A model generated the notes under the pieces. The model was given only the letters and a program-made list of their open reading frames with translations. It was not told where the DNA came from and searched no databases. From Pohlia nutans (lineage: Eukaryota; Streptophyta; Bryopsida; Bryales; Mniaceae), in assembly GCA_022496805.1 (NCBI GenBank), contig CM040085.1, forward strand, positions 49,629,811 through 49,693,810: a DNA stretch of 64,000 nucleotides, written 5' to 3'. Numbering within the stretch: position 1 is the stretch's first letter; the number at the start of each line of letters is the position of its first letter. A program made the position numbers and the translations under genes. Below are positions 29,829 to 40,541 of this stretch, one piece after another.

Positions 29829-32800
29829 CTCCCACTTTGCGAATAGCCAAAGCCTTCGAGCCCAAATGCCACCACTAGTCTTTGATGTCGATCTCTCGCA
29901 AGAGCCTTTGTCAGCACGTCCGCCACCATGTGCTCCGTTGGACAATACTTCAACTCTATCACCTTCATCTCTAACTTCTCTCGAATGAAGTGATATTGCA
30001 CATCAATGTGCTTTGTACGTGAGTGATGCGTTGGATTCTTCGCCAATGACATACTCCCTTGGTTGTCACACATGATTGTTGTAGCCTCCTCTTGAGTGCA
30101 TCTCACATCCGCCATTAGTTGCCTCAACCAAATGGCCTCCTTCGTACCGTGGCTCGTCGCCATGTACTCCGCCTCAACCGTTGACGTGGCCGTGGTTTGT
30201 TGGCGCTTGCTATTCCATGAAACGGCCCCCGATCCAACTTTGAACATGTACCCCGTGGTGGATCTACGATCATTGGTATCACCCGCATAATCCGCATCAC
30301 AATACCCACTCAACACAATGTTGTCACCTCCAAGACACAACCTCACATCACTTGTGCCTTTCAAGTACCGCATGATCCTCTTGACCGCAACCCAATGACT
30401 TGAACCCGGTCTTGCCATGTGTTGACTCACAACGCTGATTGGATACGCAAGGTCCGGCCTTGTTGCAATCATAGCATACATCAATGACCCTACAGCTTGC
30501 TTGTATGGCACATCCACCATAGATTGAGCCTCTAATGCATACTCCTCATCCGTGAGTTTCACGAGTTTGGAATTCACATCCAATGGAGTGCCAACCGGTT
30601 TGCAATCCTCCATGCCAAAGCGTTTGAGAACATCCATAACATACTTGCTTTGATTCATTGTTATGGTGCGTGTTGCTCTATCTCGCACAAACTCAACTCC
30701 TAAACAAAAGTGCAACTCACCGAGATCACTCATCTCGTACTCGTTCTCAAGCATTGCCTTCAATGCCTTCAAAGAGCTCATACAACTTGCAAGGATGATC
30801 AAATCATCCACATATATGATCACGATGACCACATGTTGCCCCTTTTGCATGAAATACAAGCTGTGATCAGCGATGCTCCTTGTGAACCCGATATGAACAA
30901 GAAACGTGTCAATCTTTTGATACCATGCGCGTGGAGATTGCTTCAACCCATACAATGACTTGTTCAACTTGCAAACAAGGTTCTCATTACCTCGTTGCAC
31001 AAATCCTTCGGGTTGTACCATGTAGATGTCCTCGTCCAACTCGCCGTTCAAGAACGCCGTCTTCACATCCATTTGATGCATTTCCAAATCCATGGCAGCC
31101 CCGATGGCCAAAATGCATCGAATAGTGGTGAATTTCGCCACCGGTGCAAAGGTCTCATGAAAATCAACACCTTCGATTTGTGAAAAGCCCTTTGCCACCA
31201 ATCTTGCCTTATAACGAACCACATCACCCGTTGCATCTCTCTTTGCACGAAATACCCACTTACAACCGATAGCGTTGCGATTCTTGGGGAGGGGAGTCAA
31301 TTCCCAAGTGCCATTGTCCATCAACGATTTGTACTCCTCTTGCATGGCTTGCTCCCACTTGTTTGCATCATCACAACTCAACGCTTCACGAATCGTCAAT
31401 GGAGCATCTAAAAGTGCAACGTTTGCATGCTCCTCCTCACCTTGAGGGAGAATATGATTCTTCCACCACTCGCCAAGTGGTCTACGATTTCTCTCTGGAT
31501 AACGACGATCGCTCGAGGATGCATTGTCTTCAACCGCCGTTGCTTGTGCCTTCTTCTCGCCATTCTTCGTCTTCAAAGGTCGCTCCTCAATATGTTCCTC
31601 ATCACCACCATCTTCGTCATCTTCGTCTTCATCAACAATATCAATAACGGGAGATTTGGAAGATTGGTCCACAATCGCCGGTTTATCGCCACTTCTCCCA
31701 CTTGGACCATCGTCCAAATTGTCTTCAACCTTGGAATTCTCGCAAAATGTCACATCACGAGCTCGAATGATCTTCTTGGTCTCGAGCGACATAAGCCTAT
31801 ACGCCTTGGTACCTTCACAATATCCAAGAAACACACATTTTGTTGCCTTGGCCTCAAGTTTGGTTCTTTGAGAATCGGGTACCTTTGCATATGCGATGCA
31901 TCCAAATGTGCGCATGTGCTCCACGCGGGGTGGCCTCCCACTCCACGCTTGCTCTGGTGTCATGTTTTGAACCGCACTCGTCGGGCATCGGTTGCGTGTG
32001 TACACCGCAGTCACCACCGCTTCCGCCCAAAGGTCCAAACCCAAATTTTGTGCATGCAACATACTCCTTGCCATTTCCACAATTGTTCGATTTGCACGCT
32101 CTGCAACTCCGTTTTGTTGTGGTGTATATGGCGTTGTGGTTTGTCTAGCAATGCCTTCTTTCTTCAATAACTCTCCAAATTGGTTGGACAAGAACTCGCC
32201 GCCATTATCCGATCGAAACACCTTGATCTTGTGCTCGGATTGCTTCTCAACCAACGCCTTGAACTCTTTGAACTTCTCAAAACACTCGCTCTTTGCTTTG
32301 ATTGGATACAACCATATCTTCCTCGAAAAATCATCAATGAACGTCACAAAATACTTGCAACCCCCCATAGACGTGGTCTTCATCGGACCACACACGTCGG
32401 AATGCACAATCTCAAGAACCTTGGTTGCACGAGTTGCCCCATCAACTGGAAACGGTGAGCGTTGTTGCTTGCCTTCAATACAACCCTCACATGTGAATGA
32501 ACTAGGTGCGACGTGTGATTGTGCAAGATCCATGCCACTTACCATTCCACGCAGTGCTTTCACACTCTTGACATTCAAATGCCCGAGACGACGATGCCAC
32601 AACGCCAACTTGTCGTCGTTTGAACTCGATTGCACCAACGTTGCGGATTCCGCCGCGTGCATCTTGGAAAACTTGATTTGGTACAAGCCGTTGACTTCGT
32701 GTATAATGGCCACCTCCTCACGACTTGGAGACAACACAAAACACCCTTGGTCGCTAAATTCCACTCGCAAATGCTTCATCACCAAATGTCGCACCGATAA

Positions 32801-33886
32801 AAGATTTGCCTTCAACTTGGGAACGTGGAGGACATCATGGATGGTAATTGTCTTCACACGACCCTTCACCTCGGTGTCTACGACGATGGATCCTTTACCC
32901 ACGGCTTGAAGAACCGTATCATCACCCAAAATGACATTCTTTGGAGATATGACGTGATATGATTGGAAACAAGTCCTAATGGGCGCCATGTGACTCGAGG
33001 CTCCCGAATCAACAATCCAATCGATCACACTACCATTGCATGACACGTCACTTGCCATCATTGCATACTCGTCCCCGTCATCACTACAAGAAGAGACGCT
33101 AGTCATAAATGCGTACTCATCACCTGCATCGTTGACCTTTGTATTGTTGGCACTTTCCTCTCTCTTGCGTTTGTAGCAAAATTTTGCCAAGTGGCCCTTC
33201 TTACCGCAATAGTAGCATACCTTGTCTGTAGAGCTCCCACTGGCACCGCTCTTGGATTGCTTCGCCATAAGCGCCGCGCTATCGCCACGAGTCTCGTTCT
33301 CTTTGCGCCGCGAGAGTTCATGCAACAACCGTGATGTCACATAATCAAGAGTGAGCTCGCTAATGGGCCTACTCTCCATAGCAACAATAAGATACTCGTA
33401 CGACGGCGGCAAACTCTCGAGGAGCGTCATAACGATATCACCGTCCGTAATGTTGACGTCCGCGCCGTTGAGCTGATCCGCAAGAGCCTTGACTTTGTTG
33501 ATGTGCGCCAACATGTCGTCGTTTTCTTCCATCTTGATGGTGAAAAACTTGCGCCCCAAAAACAAGATATTGACCAAGCTCTTTGCCTCATGAATATTGC
33601 AAAGCTTGGCCCATGCCTCGGCGGGAGTCTTGCACGACCGAATATGAGAAAGCTGGGAATCAGAAAGATTAAGAGCCAAAATCGCAAAGGCCTTTTTCTC
33701 TCGCCGAGTGTACGCAGTTCGTACCCTAGCCTCGGCGTCGGACGAAGGCGGTTCCTCACTACCCTCAACTATCTCCCACAATTCTTTTTCGGCCATGACC
33801 ATTTCCATCTTGAATTTCCACAAGTGGAAGTTGACGCCATCGAACTTGTCTACAACCTTAGCACCTTCACCCTCAAATGTAGCCAT
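29813..33886 (-). CDS. Gag-Pol polyprotein, family A (A8), intact, 1357 aa
   Basis: ATG at 33886, stop within the 3' LTR. Full domain complement as in the polyprotein at 754-4827. Variants are LFLGRKFF in Gag (LFLRRKFF elsewhere), SSSNDDKLAL before the HHCC site, GGEFLSNQ next to the second integrase aspartate (also in A1 and A14), and IAYAKVPD, which resembles family B. The frame is open upstream of the ATG to 33922, from a base change that makes a non-ATG start there; the ATG remains the sensible start. Confidence 0.94.
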   Translation of the reverse strand: MATFEGEGAKVVDKFDGVNFHLWKFKMEMVMAEKELWEIVEGSEEPPSSDAEARVRTAYTRREKKAFAILALNLSDSQLSHIRSCKTPAEAWAKLCNIHEAKSLVNILFLGRKFFTIKMEENDDMLAHINKVKALADQLNGADVNITDGDIVMTLLESLPPSYEYLIVAMESRPISELTLDYVTSRLLHELSRRKENETRGDSAALMAKQSKSGASGSSTDKVCYYCGKKGHLAKFCYKRKREESANNTKVNDAGDEYAFMTSVSSCSDDGDEYAMMASDVSCNGSVIDWIVDSGASSHMAPIRTCFQSYHVISPKNVILGDDTVLQAVGKGSIVVDTEVKGRVKTITIHDVLHVPKLKANLLSVRHLVMKHLRVEFSDQGCFVLSPSREEVAIIHEVNGLYQIKFSKMHAAESATLVQSSSNDDKLALWHRRLGHLNVKSVKALRGMVSGMDLAQSHVAPSSFTCEGCIEGKQQRSPFPVDGATRATKVLEIVHSDVCGPMKTTSMGGCKYFVTFIDDFSRKIWLYPIKAKSECFEKFKEFKALVEKQSEHKIKVFRSDNGGEFLSNQFGELLKKEGIARQTTTPYTPQQNGVAERANRTIVEMARSMLHAQNLGLDLWAEAVVTAVYTRNRCPTSAVQNMTPEQAWSGRPPRVEHMRTFGCIAYAKVPDSQRTKLEAKATKCVFLGYCEGTKAYRLMSLETKKIIRARDVTFCENSKVEDNLDDGPSGRSGDKPAIVDQSSKSPVIDIVDEDEDDEDGGDEEHIEERPLKTKNGEKKAQATAVEDNASSSDRRYPERNRRPLGEWWKNHILPQGEEEHANVALLDAPLTIREALSCDDANKWEQAMQEEYKSLMDNGTWELTPLPKNRNAIGCKWVFRAKRDATGDVVRYKARLVAKGFSQIEGVDFHETFAPVAKFTTIRCILAIGAAMDLEMHQMDVKTAFLNGELDEDIYMVQPEGFVQRGNENLVCKLNKSLYGLKQSPRAWYQKIDTFLVHIGFTRSIADHSLYFMQKGQHVVIVIIYVDDLIILASCMSSLKALKAMLENEYEMSDLGELHFCLGVEFVRDRATRTITMNQSKYVMDVLKRFGMEDCKPVGTPLDVNSKLVKLTDEEYALEAQSMVDVPYKQAVGSLMYAMIATRPDLAYPISVVSQHMARPGSSHWVAVKRIMRYLKGTSDVRLCLGGDNIVLSGYCDADYAGDTNDRRSTTGYMFKVGSGAVSWNSKRQQTTATSTVEAEYMATSHGTKEAIWLRQLMADVRCTQEEATTIMCDNQGSMSLAKNPTHHSRTKHIDVQYHFIREKLEMKVIELKYCPTEHMVADVLTKALARDRHQRLVVAFGLEGFGYSQSGSVEVG

Positions 33887-34340
33887 ATCCTTGATTGAAG
33901 GACGTACGCTCACAAAATTCAACCCCTAGAAAGCTAAGAAAAATTGTTTTTATGATTTTTTGACAATTTTGTGATTTGTGAGGCAAATTGCACACGTACG
34001 TGCTTCTAATGCCTCCAAACTAATTCCAAACACTAAATCAGCACCTTTGTGCTACACATCAACCTCTCAACACTCAATCGTGATGGTTCTTAGTGAATTT
34101 GCACAAGATCATACCACAACACCCTAACTAGGAGAATTGCGCACTCGTTGGCTCAAATCCACTCAAATCAGCACCCTTGTGCTTCACAACACGTAATGCA
34201 CCCTATGGACACCCTTGTGCCTTCCAAGGACTCTAAATCAATGCAAATTCAGCCCCTTCAAGTCCTAATTGCATTGAAATTCATCAAATCAGCCCCGTTG
34301 TGCATTCACTAACCCAAACTCTAATTTTGAGCACTCCAAG
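33887..34340 (-). other. Family A leader (A8), proximal part
   Basis: Minus-strand leader next to the A8 start. Ends at CTCCAAG, the A9 target. The remainder is at 40018-40527. No gene. Confidence 0.8.
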
Positions 34341-34658
34341 TGTTGAAGTAGGATGATTGCGTGGGCTGAAGTTGCTCATAGCCATGCGCATTAGCTAGAG
34401 TAGATGATGCGAATGAGCTAGAGTTGGAACTAGAGAAGTGGTACTAGTTAGAAGTAATGAGAATTGGGTCTCCCAAGTGATATGGGCTGATCCTAGTGTA
34501 CTAGGAGTGGAGTATGGGCTGATGTCCCATATGGTTTGCCAAGGGGACTCCCTTGGGTGTGCTCCTTAAGAAGGGCAGCCCATGAGTAAAGATCATCTCT
34601 TTCCTATGCATTCCAAGTGTTTGTGTGAGGCTTTGGCATTCTAATCTAACCTTCAATA
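34341..34658 (+). repeat. 5' LTR of A9 (family A, 318 bp)
   Basis: Type II, TGTTGAAG...CTTCAATA; left flank CCAAG. Confidence 0.97.
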
Positions 34659-34672
34659 GGTTATGGGCCCAC
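34659..34672 (+). promoter_or_regulatory. Primer-binding site of A9
   Basis: GGTTATGGGCCCAC immediately after the LTR. Confidence 0.8.
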
Positions 34673-35641
34673 TCATGTGTTTTGCGTGAGTCAAAGATTA
34701 GATTGCTCATTGTGTGGAGGTCGTGCGTTGGAGCGCTGATTTTGGAGTATTGGAGCGCTGATTTGGAACTTTGGAGGGCTGAATTCGAGCTTTGGTGGGC
34801 TGATTTCGACATTGGGAGGTATTACAATCTTCCTACCTTTGATCTACGTGTTGGAGGGCTGAATTCGCACTTTGGAGCTATCATTTGTTGATTTGGAGCT
34901 TTTGGAGCACTTTGGAGCACTTTTGGAGTTTATACACGTCTACAAGGGCTGAATTGGAGCTTTGGAGCTTATTGGTGCTTGTTGGAGTATATTGGAGCTG
35001 ATTGGAGCTTATTGGAGCTTATTGGAGCTTATTGGAGCTTATTGGAGCTTATTGGCTCAATTTGTGCTCAATTTGTGCACTTGTGTTGTTGCAAGGCACT
35101 TTTATGCTTTGAGGCTCTTGGGGTGAGTCTACAATCTGATTTTGGTATTGCAATTCTTGCACAAGGGTTTGGAATGTGAGTTATGCCCTTGGAGTGCTCA
35201 AAATTAGAGTTTGGGTTAGTGAATGCACAACGGGGCTGATTTGATGAATTTCAATGCAATTAGGACTTGAAGGGGCTGAATTTGCATTGATTTAGAGTCC
35301 TTGGAAGGCACAAGGGTGTCCATAGGGTGCATTACGTGTTGTGAAGCACAAGGGTGCTGATTTGAGTGGATTTGAGCCAACGAGTGCGCAATTCTCCTAG
35401 TTAGGGTGTTGTGGTATGATCTTGTGCAAATTCACTAAGAACCATCACGATTGAGTGTTGTGAGGTTGATGTGTAGCACAAAGGTGCTGATTTAGTGTTT
35501 GGAATTAGTTTGGAGGCATTAGAAGCACGTACGTGTGCAATTTGCCTCACAAATCACAAAATTGTCAAAAAATCATAAAAACAATTTTTCTTAGCTTTCT
35601 AGGGGCTGAATTTTGTGAGCGTACGTCCTTCAATCAAGGAT
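34673..35641 (+). other. Family A 5' leader (A9), reference copy
   Basis: Complete leader, 983 bp counting the primer site. GCTGATTT or GCTGAATT starts at 34735, 34757, 34778, 34799, 34858, 34948, 35235, 35275, 35356, 35486 and 35605. A six-unit 10-bp minisatellite begins near 34989. A GGTGAGTC donor-like sequence lies near 35119 and TTTTTCTTAGCTTTCTAG ends near 35602. No ATG-started gene of note. Confidence 0.8.
34731..34818 (+). repeat. Degenerate 21-22 bp tandem repeat, 4 units, in A leader
   Basis: Four consecutive units of the form GGAGSGCTGAWTTSGAG with GCTGA starts 22, 21 and 21 bp apart, close to two helical turns. The same block occurs in every family A leader in which this stretch is present (for example after 11066 and 12017). 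Confidence 0.75.
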
Positions 35642-38600
35642 ATGGCTACATTTGAGGGTGAAGGTGCTAAGGTTGTAGACAAGTTCGATGGCGTCAACTT
35701 CCACTTGTGGAAATTCAAGATGGAAATGGTCATGGCCGAAAAAGAATTGTGGGAGATAGTTGAGGGTAGTGAGGAACCGCCTTCGTCCGACGCCGAGGCT
35801 AGGGTACGAACTGCGTACACTCGGCGAGAGAAAAAGGCCTTTGCGATTTTGGCTCTTAATCTTTCTGATTCCCAGCTTTCTCATATTCGGTCGTGCAAGA
35901 CTCCCGCCGAGGCATGGGCCAAGCTTTGCAATATTCATGAGGCAAAGAGCTTGGTCAATATCTTGTTCTTGAGGCGCAAGTTTTTCACCATCAAGATGGA
36001 AGAAAACGACGACATGTTGGCGCACATCAACAAAGTCAAGGCTCTTGCGGATCAGCTCAACGGCGCAGACGTCAACATTACGGACGGTGATATCGTTATG
36101 ACGCTCCTCGAGAGTTTGCCGCCGTCGTACGAGTATCTTATCGTTGCTATGGAGAGTAGGCCCATTAGCGAGCTCACTCTTGATTATGTGACATCACGGT
36201 TGTTGCATGAACTCTCGCGGCGCAAAGAGAACGAGACTCGTGGCGATAGCGCGGCGCTTATGGCGAAGCAATCCAAGAGCGGTGCCAGTGGGAGCTCTAC
36301 AGACAAGGTATGCTACTATTGCGGTAAGAAGGGCCACTTGGCAAAATTTTGCTACAAACGCAAGAGAGAGGAAAGTGCCAACAATACAAAGGTCAACGAT
36401 GCAGGTGATGAGTACGCATTTATGACTAGCGTCTCTTCTTGTAGTGATGACGGGGACGAGTATGCAATGATGGCAAGTGACGTGTCATGCAATGGTAGTG
36501 TGATCGATTGGATTGTTGATTCGGGAGCCTCGAGTCACATGGCGCCCATTAGGACTTGTTTCCAATCATATCACGTCATATCTCCAAAGAATGTCATTTT
36601 GGGTGATGATACGGTTCTTCAAGCCGTGGGTAAAGGATCCATCGTCGTAGACACCGAGGTGAAGGGTCGTGTGAAGACAATTACCATCCATGATGTCCTC
36701 CACGTTCCCAAGTTAAAGGCAAATCTTTTATCGGTGCGACATTTGGTGATGAAGCATTTGCGAGTGGAATTTAGCGACCAAGGGTGTTTTGTGTTGTCTC
36801 CAAGTCGTGAGGAGGTGGCCATTATACACGAAGTCAACGGCTTGTACCAAATCAAGTTTTCCAAGATGCACGCGGCGGAATCGGCAACGTTGGTGCAATC
36901 GAGTTCAAACGAAGACAAGTTGGCGTTGTGGCATCGTCGTCTCGGGCATTTGAATGTCAAGAGTGTGAAAACACTGCGTGGAATGGTAAGTGGCATGGAT
37001 CTTGCACAATCACACGTCGCACCTAGTTCATTCACATGTGAGGGTTGTATTGAAGGCAAGCAACAACGCTCACCGTTTCCAGTTGATGGGGCAACTCGTG
37101 CAACCAAGGTTCTTGAGATTGTGCATTCCGACGTGTGTGGTCCAATGAAGACCACGTCTATGGGGGGTTGCAAGTATTTTGTGACGTTCATTGATGATTT
37201 TTCGAGGAAGATATGGTTGTATCCGATCAAAGCAAAGAGCGAGTGTTTTGAGAAGTTCAAAGAGTTCAAGGCGTTGGTTGAGAAGCAATCCGAGCACAAG
37301 ATCAAGGTGTTTCGATCGGATAATGGCGGCGAGTTCATGTCCAACCAATTTGGAGAGTTATTGAAGAAAGAAGGCATTGCTAGACAAACCACAACGCCAT
37401 ATACACCACAACAAAACGGAGTTGCAGAGCGTGCAAATCGAACAATTGTGGAAATGGCAAGGAGTATGTTGCATGCACAAAATTTGGGTTTGGACCTTTG
37501 GGCGGAAGCGGTGGTGACTGCGGTGTACACACGCAACCGATGCCCGACGAGTGCGGTTCAAAACATGACACCAGAGCAAGCGTGGAGTGGGAGGCCACCC
37601 CGCGTGGAGCACATGCGCACATTTGGATGCATCGCATTTGCAAAGGTACCCGATTCTCAAAGAACCAAACTTGAGGCCAAGGCAACAAAATGTGTGTTTC
37701 TTGGATATTGTGAAGGTACCAAGGCGTACAGGCTCATGTCGCTCGAGACCAAGAAGATCATTCGAGCTCGTGATGTGACATTTTGCGAGAATTCCAAGGT
37801 TGAAGACAATTTGGACGATGGTCCAAGTGGGAGAAGTGGCGATAAACCGGCCATTGTGGACCAATCTTCCAAATCTCCCGTTATTGATATTGTTGATGAA
37901 GACGAAGATGACGAAGATGGTGGTGATGAGGAACATATTGAGGAGCGACGTTTGAAGACGAAGAATGGCGAGAAAAAGGCACAAGCAACGACGGTTGAAG
38001 ACAATGCATCCTCGAGCGATCGTCGTTATCCAGAGAGAAATCGTAGACCACTTGGCGAGTGGTGGAAGAATCATATTCTCCCTCAAGGTGAGGAGGAGCA
38101 TGCAAACGTTGCACTTTTAGATGCTCCATTGACGATTCGTGAAGCGTTGAGTTGTGATGATGCAAACAAGTGGGAGCAAGCCATGCAAGAGGAGTACAAA
38201 TCGTTGATGGACAATGGCACTTGGGAATTGACTCCCCTCCCCAAGAATCGCAACGCTATCGGTTGTAAGTGGGTATTTCGTGCAAAGAGAGATGCAACGG
38301 GTGATGTGGTTCGTTATAAGGCAAGATTGGTGGCAAAGGGCTTTTCACAAATCGAAGGTGTTGATTTTCATGAGACCTTTGCACCGGTGGCGAAATTCAC
38401 CACTATTCGATGCATTTTGGCCATCGGGGCTGCCATGGATTTGGAAATGCATCAAATGGATGTGAAGACGGCGTTCTTGAACGGCGAGTTGGACGAGGAC
38501 ATCTACATGGTGCAACCCGAAGGATTTGTGCAACGAGGTAATGAGAACCTTGTTTGCAAGTTGAACAAGTCATTGTATGGGTTGAAGCAATCTCCACGCG

Positions 38601-39715
38601 CATGGTATCAAAAGATTGACACGTTTCTTGTTCATATCGGGTTCACAAGGAGCATCGCTGATCACAGCTTGTATTTCATGCAAAAGGGGCAACATGTGGT
38701 CATCGTGATCATATATGTGGATGATTTGATCATCCTTGCAAGTTGTATGAGCTCTTTGAAGGCATTGAAGGCAATGCTTGAGAACGAGTACGAGATGAGT
38801 GATCTGGGTGAGTTGCACTTTTGTTTAGGAGTTGAGTTTGTGCGAGATAGAGCAACACGCACCATAACAATGAATCAAAGCAAGTATGTTATGGATGTGC
38901 TCAAACGCTTTGGCATGGAGGATTGCAAACCGGTTGGCACTCCATTGGATGTGAATTCCAAACTCGTGAAACTCACCGATGAGGAGTATGCATTAGAGGC
39001 TCAATCTATGGTGGATGTGCCATACAAGCAAGCTGTAGGGTCATTGATGTATGCTATGATTGCAACAAGGCCGGACCTTGCGTATCCAATCAGCGTTGTG
39101 AGTCAACACATGGCAAGACCGGGTTCAAGTCATTGGGTTGCGGTCAAGAGGATCATGCGGTACTTGAAAGGCACAAGTGATGTGAGGTTGTGTCTTGGAG
39201 GTGACAACATTGTGTTGAGTGGGTATTGTGATGCGGATTATGCGGGTGATACCAATGATCGTAGATCCACCACGGGGTACATGTTCAAAGTTGGATTGGG
39301 GGCCGTTTCATGGAATAGCAAGCGCCAACAAACCACGGCCACGTCAACGGTTGAGGCGGAGTACATGGCGACGAGCCACGGTACGAAGGAGGCCATTTGG
39401 TTGAGGCAACTAATGGCGGATGTGAGATGCACTCAAGAGGAGGCTACAACAATCATGTGTGACAACCAAGGGAGTATGTCATTGGCGAAGAATCCAACGC
39501 ATCACTCACGTACAAAGCACATTGATGTGCAATATCACTTCATTCGAGAGAAGTTAGAGATGAAGGTGATAGAGTTGAAGTATTGTCCAACGGAGCACAT
39601 GGTGGCGGACGTGCTGACAAAGGCTCTTGCGAGAGATCGACATCAAAGACTAGTGGTGGCATTTGGGCTCGAAGGCTTTGGCTATTTGCAAAGTGGGAGT
39701 GTTGAAGTAGGATGA
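35642..39715 (+). CDS. Gag-Pol polyprotein, family A (A9), intact, 1357 aa
   Basis: Complete open frame with all Copia catalytic motifs. By eye it differs from the A5 protein only in the acidic linker (EERRLK versus EERCLK); it shares VKTLRG, VGLGAVSW and GYLQSG. Two copies this similar, inserted at different sites, point to one very recently active master of this subtype. Stop inside the 3' LTR. Confidence 0.95.
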   Translation: MATFEGEGAKVVDKFDGVNFHLWKFKMEMVMAEKELWEIVEGSEEPPSSDAEARVRTAYTRREKKAFAILALNLSDSQLSHIRSCKTPAEAWAKLCNIHEAKSLVNILFLRRKFFTIKMEENDDMLAHINKVKALADQLNGADVNITDGDIVMTLLESLPPSYEYLIVAMESRPISELTLDYVTSRLLHELSRRKENETRGDSAALMAKQSKSGASGSSTDKVCYYCGKKGHLAKFCYKRKREESANNTKVNDAGDEYAFMTSVSSCSDDGDEYAMMASDVSCNGSVIDWIVDSGASSHMAPIRTCFQSYHVISPKNVILGDDTVLQAVGKGSIVVDTEVKGRVKTITIHDVLHVPKLKANLLSVRHLVMKHLRVEFSDQGCFVLSPSREEVAIIHEVNGLYQIKFSKMHAAESATLVQSSSNEDKLALWHRRLGHLNVKSVKTLRGMVSGMDLAQSHVAPSSFTCEGCIEGKQQRSPFPVDGATRATKVLEIVHSDVCGPMKTTSMGGCKYFVTFIDDFSRKIWLYPIKAKSECFEKFKEFKALVEKQSEHKIKVFRSDNGGEFMSNQFGELLKKEGIARQTTTPYTPQQNGVAERANRTIVEMARSMLHAQNLGLDLWAEAVVTAVYTRNRCPTSAVQNMTPEQAWSGRPPRVEHMRTFGCIAFAKVPDSQRTKLEAKATKCVFLGYCEGTKAYRLMSLETKKIIRARDVTFCENSKVEDNLDDGPSGRSGDKPAIVDQSSKSPVIDIVDEDEDDEDGGDEEHIEERRLKTKNGEKKAQATTVEDNASSSDRRYPERNRRPLGEWWKNHILPQGEEEHANVALLDAPLTIREALSCDDANKWEQAMQEEYKSLMDNGTWELTPLPKNRNAIGCKWVFRAKRDATGDVVRYKARLVAKGFSQIEGVDFHETFAPVAKFTTIRCILAIGAAMDLEMHQMDVKTAFLNGELDEDIYMVQPEGFVQRGNENLVCKLNKSLYGLKQSPRAWYQKIDTFLVHIGFTRSIADHSLYFMQKGQHVVIVIIYVDDLIILASCMSSLKALKAMLENEYEMSDLGELHFCLGVEFVRDRATRTITMNQSKYVMDVLKRFGMEDCKPVGTPLDVNSKLVKLTDEEYALEAQSMVDVPYKQAVGSLMYAMIATRPDLAYPISVVSQHMARPGSSHWVAVKRIMRYLKGTSDVRLCLGGDNIVLSGYCDADYAGDTNDRRSTTGYMFKVGLGAVSWNSKRQQTTATSTVEAEYMATSHGTKEAIWLRQLMADVRCTQEEATTIMCDNQGSMSLAKNPTHHSRTKHIDVQYHFIREKLEMKVIELKYCPTEHMVADVLTKALARDRHQRLVVAFGLEGFGYLQSGSVEVG

Positions 39716-40017
39716 TTGCGTGGGCTGAAGTTGCTCATAGCCATGCGCATTAGCTAGAGTAGATGATGCGAATGAGCTAGAGTTGGAACTAGAGAAGTGG
39801 TACTAGTTAGAAGTAATGAGAATTGGGTCTCCCAAGTGATATGGGCTGATCCTAGTGTACTAGGAGTGGAGTATGGGCTGATGTCCCATATGGTTTGCCA
39901 AGGGGACTCCCTTGGGTGTGCTCCTTAAGAAGGGCAGCCCATGAGTAAAGATCATCTCTTTCCTATGCATTCCAAGTGTTTGTGTGAGGCTTTGGCATTC
40001 TAATCTAACCTTCAATA
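39700..40017 (+). repeat. 3' LTR of A9 (family A, 318 bp)
   Basis: Type II; looks identical to the 5' LTR. Right flank CCAAG (40018-40022). Confidence 0.97.
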
Positions 40018-40527
40018 CCAAGGGCATAACTCACATTCCAAACCCTTGTGCAAGAATTGCAATACCAAAATCAGATTGTAGACTCACCCCAAGAGCCTCA
40101 AAGCATAAAAGTGCCTTGCAACAACACAAGTGCACAAATTGAGCACAAATTGAGCCAATAAGCTCCAATAAGCTCCAATAAGCTCCAATAAGCTCCAATC
40201 AGCTCCAATATACTCCAACAAGCACCAATAAGCTCCAAAGCTTCAATTCAGCCCTTGTAGACGTGTATAAACTCCAAAAGTGCTCCAAAGTGCTCCAAAA
40301 GCTCCAAATCAACAAATGATAGCTCCAAAGTGCGAATTCAGCCCTCCAACATGTAGATCAAAGGTAGGAAGATTGTAATACCTCCCAATGTCGAAATCAG
40401 CCCACCAAAGCTCGAATTCAGCCCTCCAAAGTTCCAAATCAGCGCTCCAATACTCCAAAATCAGCGCTCCAACGCACGACCTCCACACAATGAGCAATCT
40501 AATCTATCACTCACGCAAAACACATGA
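40018..40527 (-). other. Family A leader (A8), distal part
   Basis: Rest of the A8 leader, with a five-unit 10-bp minisatellite near 40156-40205 and the phased GCTGAWTT block on the minus strand. Small changes (GCTTCAATTC, CAACATGTAG, CTATCACTCACG) suggest slightly older sequence than A5 or A9. Confidence 0.8.
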
Positions 40528-40541
40528 GTGGGCCCATAACC
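40528..40541 (-). promoter_or_regulatory. Primer-binding site of A8
   Basis: Minus-strand GGTTATGGGCCCAC directly next to the LTR at 40542. Confidence 0.8.

Larger units (their letters stand above)
34341..40017 (+). mobile_element. Complete Copia element A9, inserted in A8
   Basis: Uninterrupted 5677-bp family A element with duplication CCAAG at 34336-34340 and 40018-40022. Its type II LTRs look identical to each other and to those of A5. Opposite in orientation to its host A8. Confidence 0.97.
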
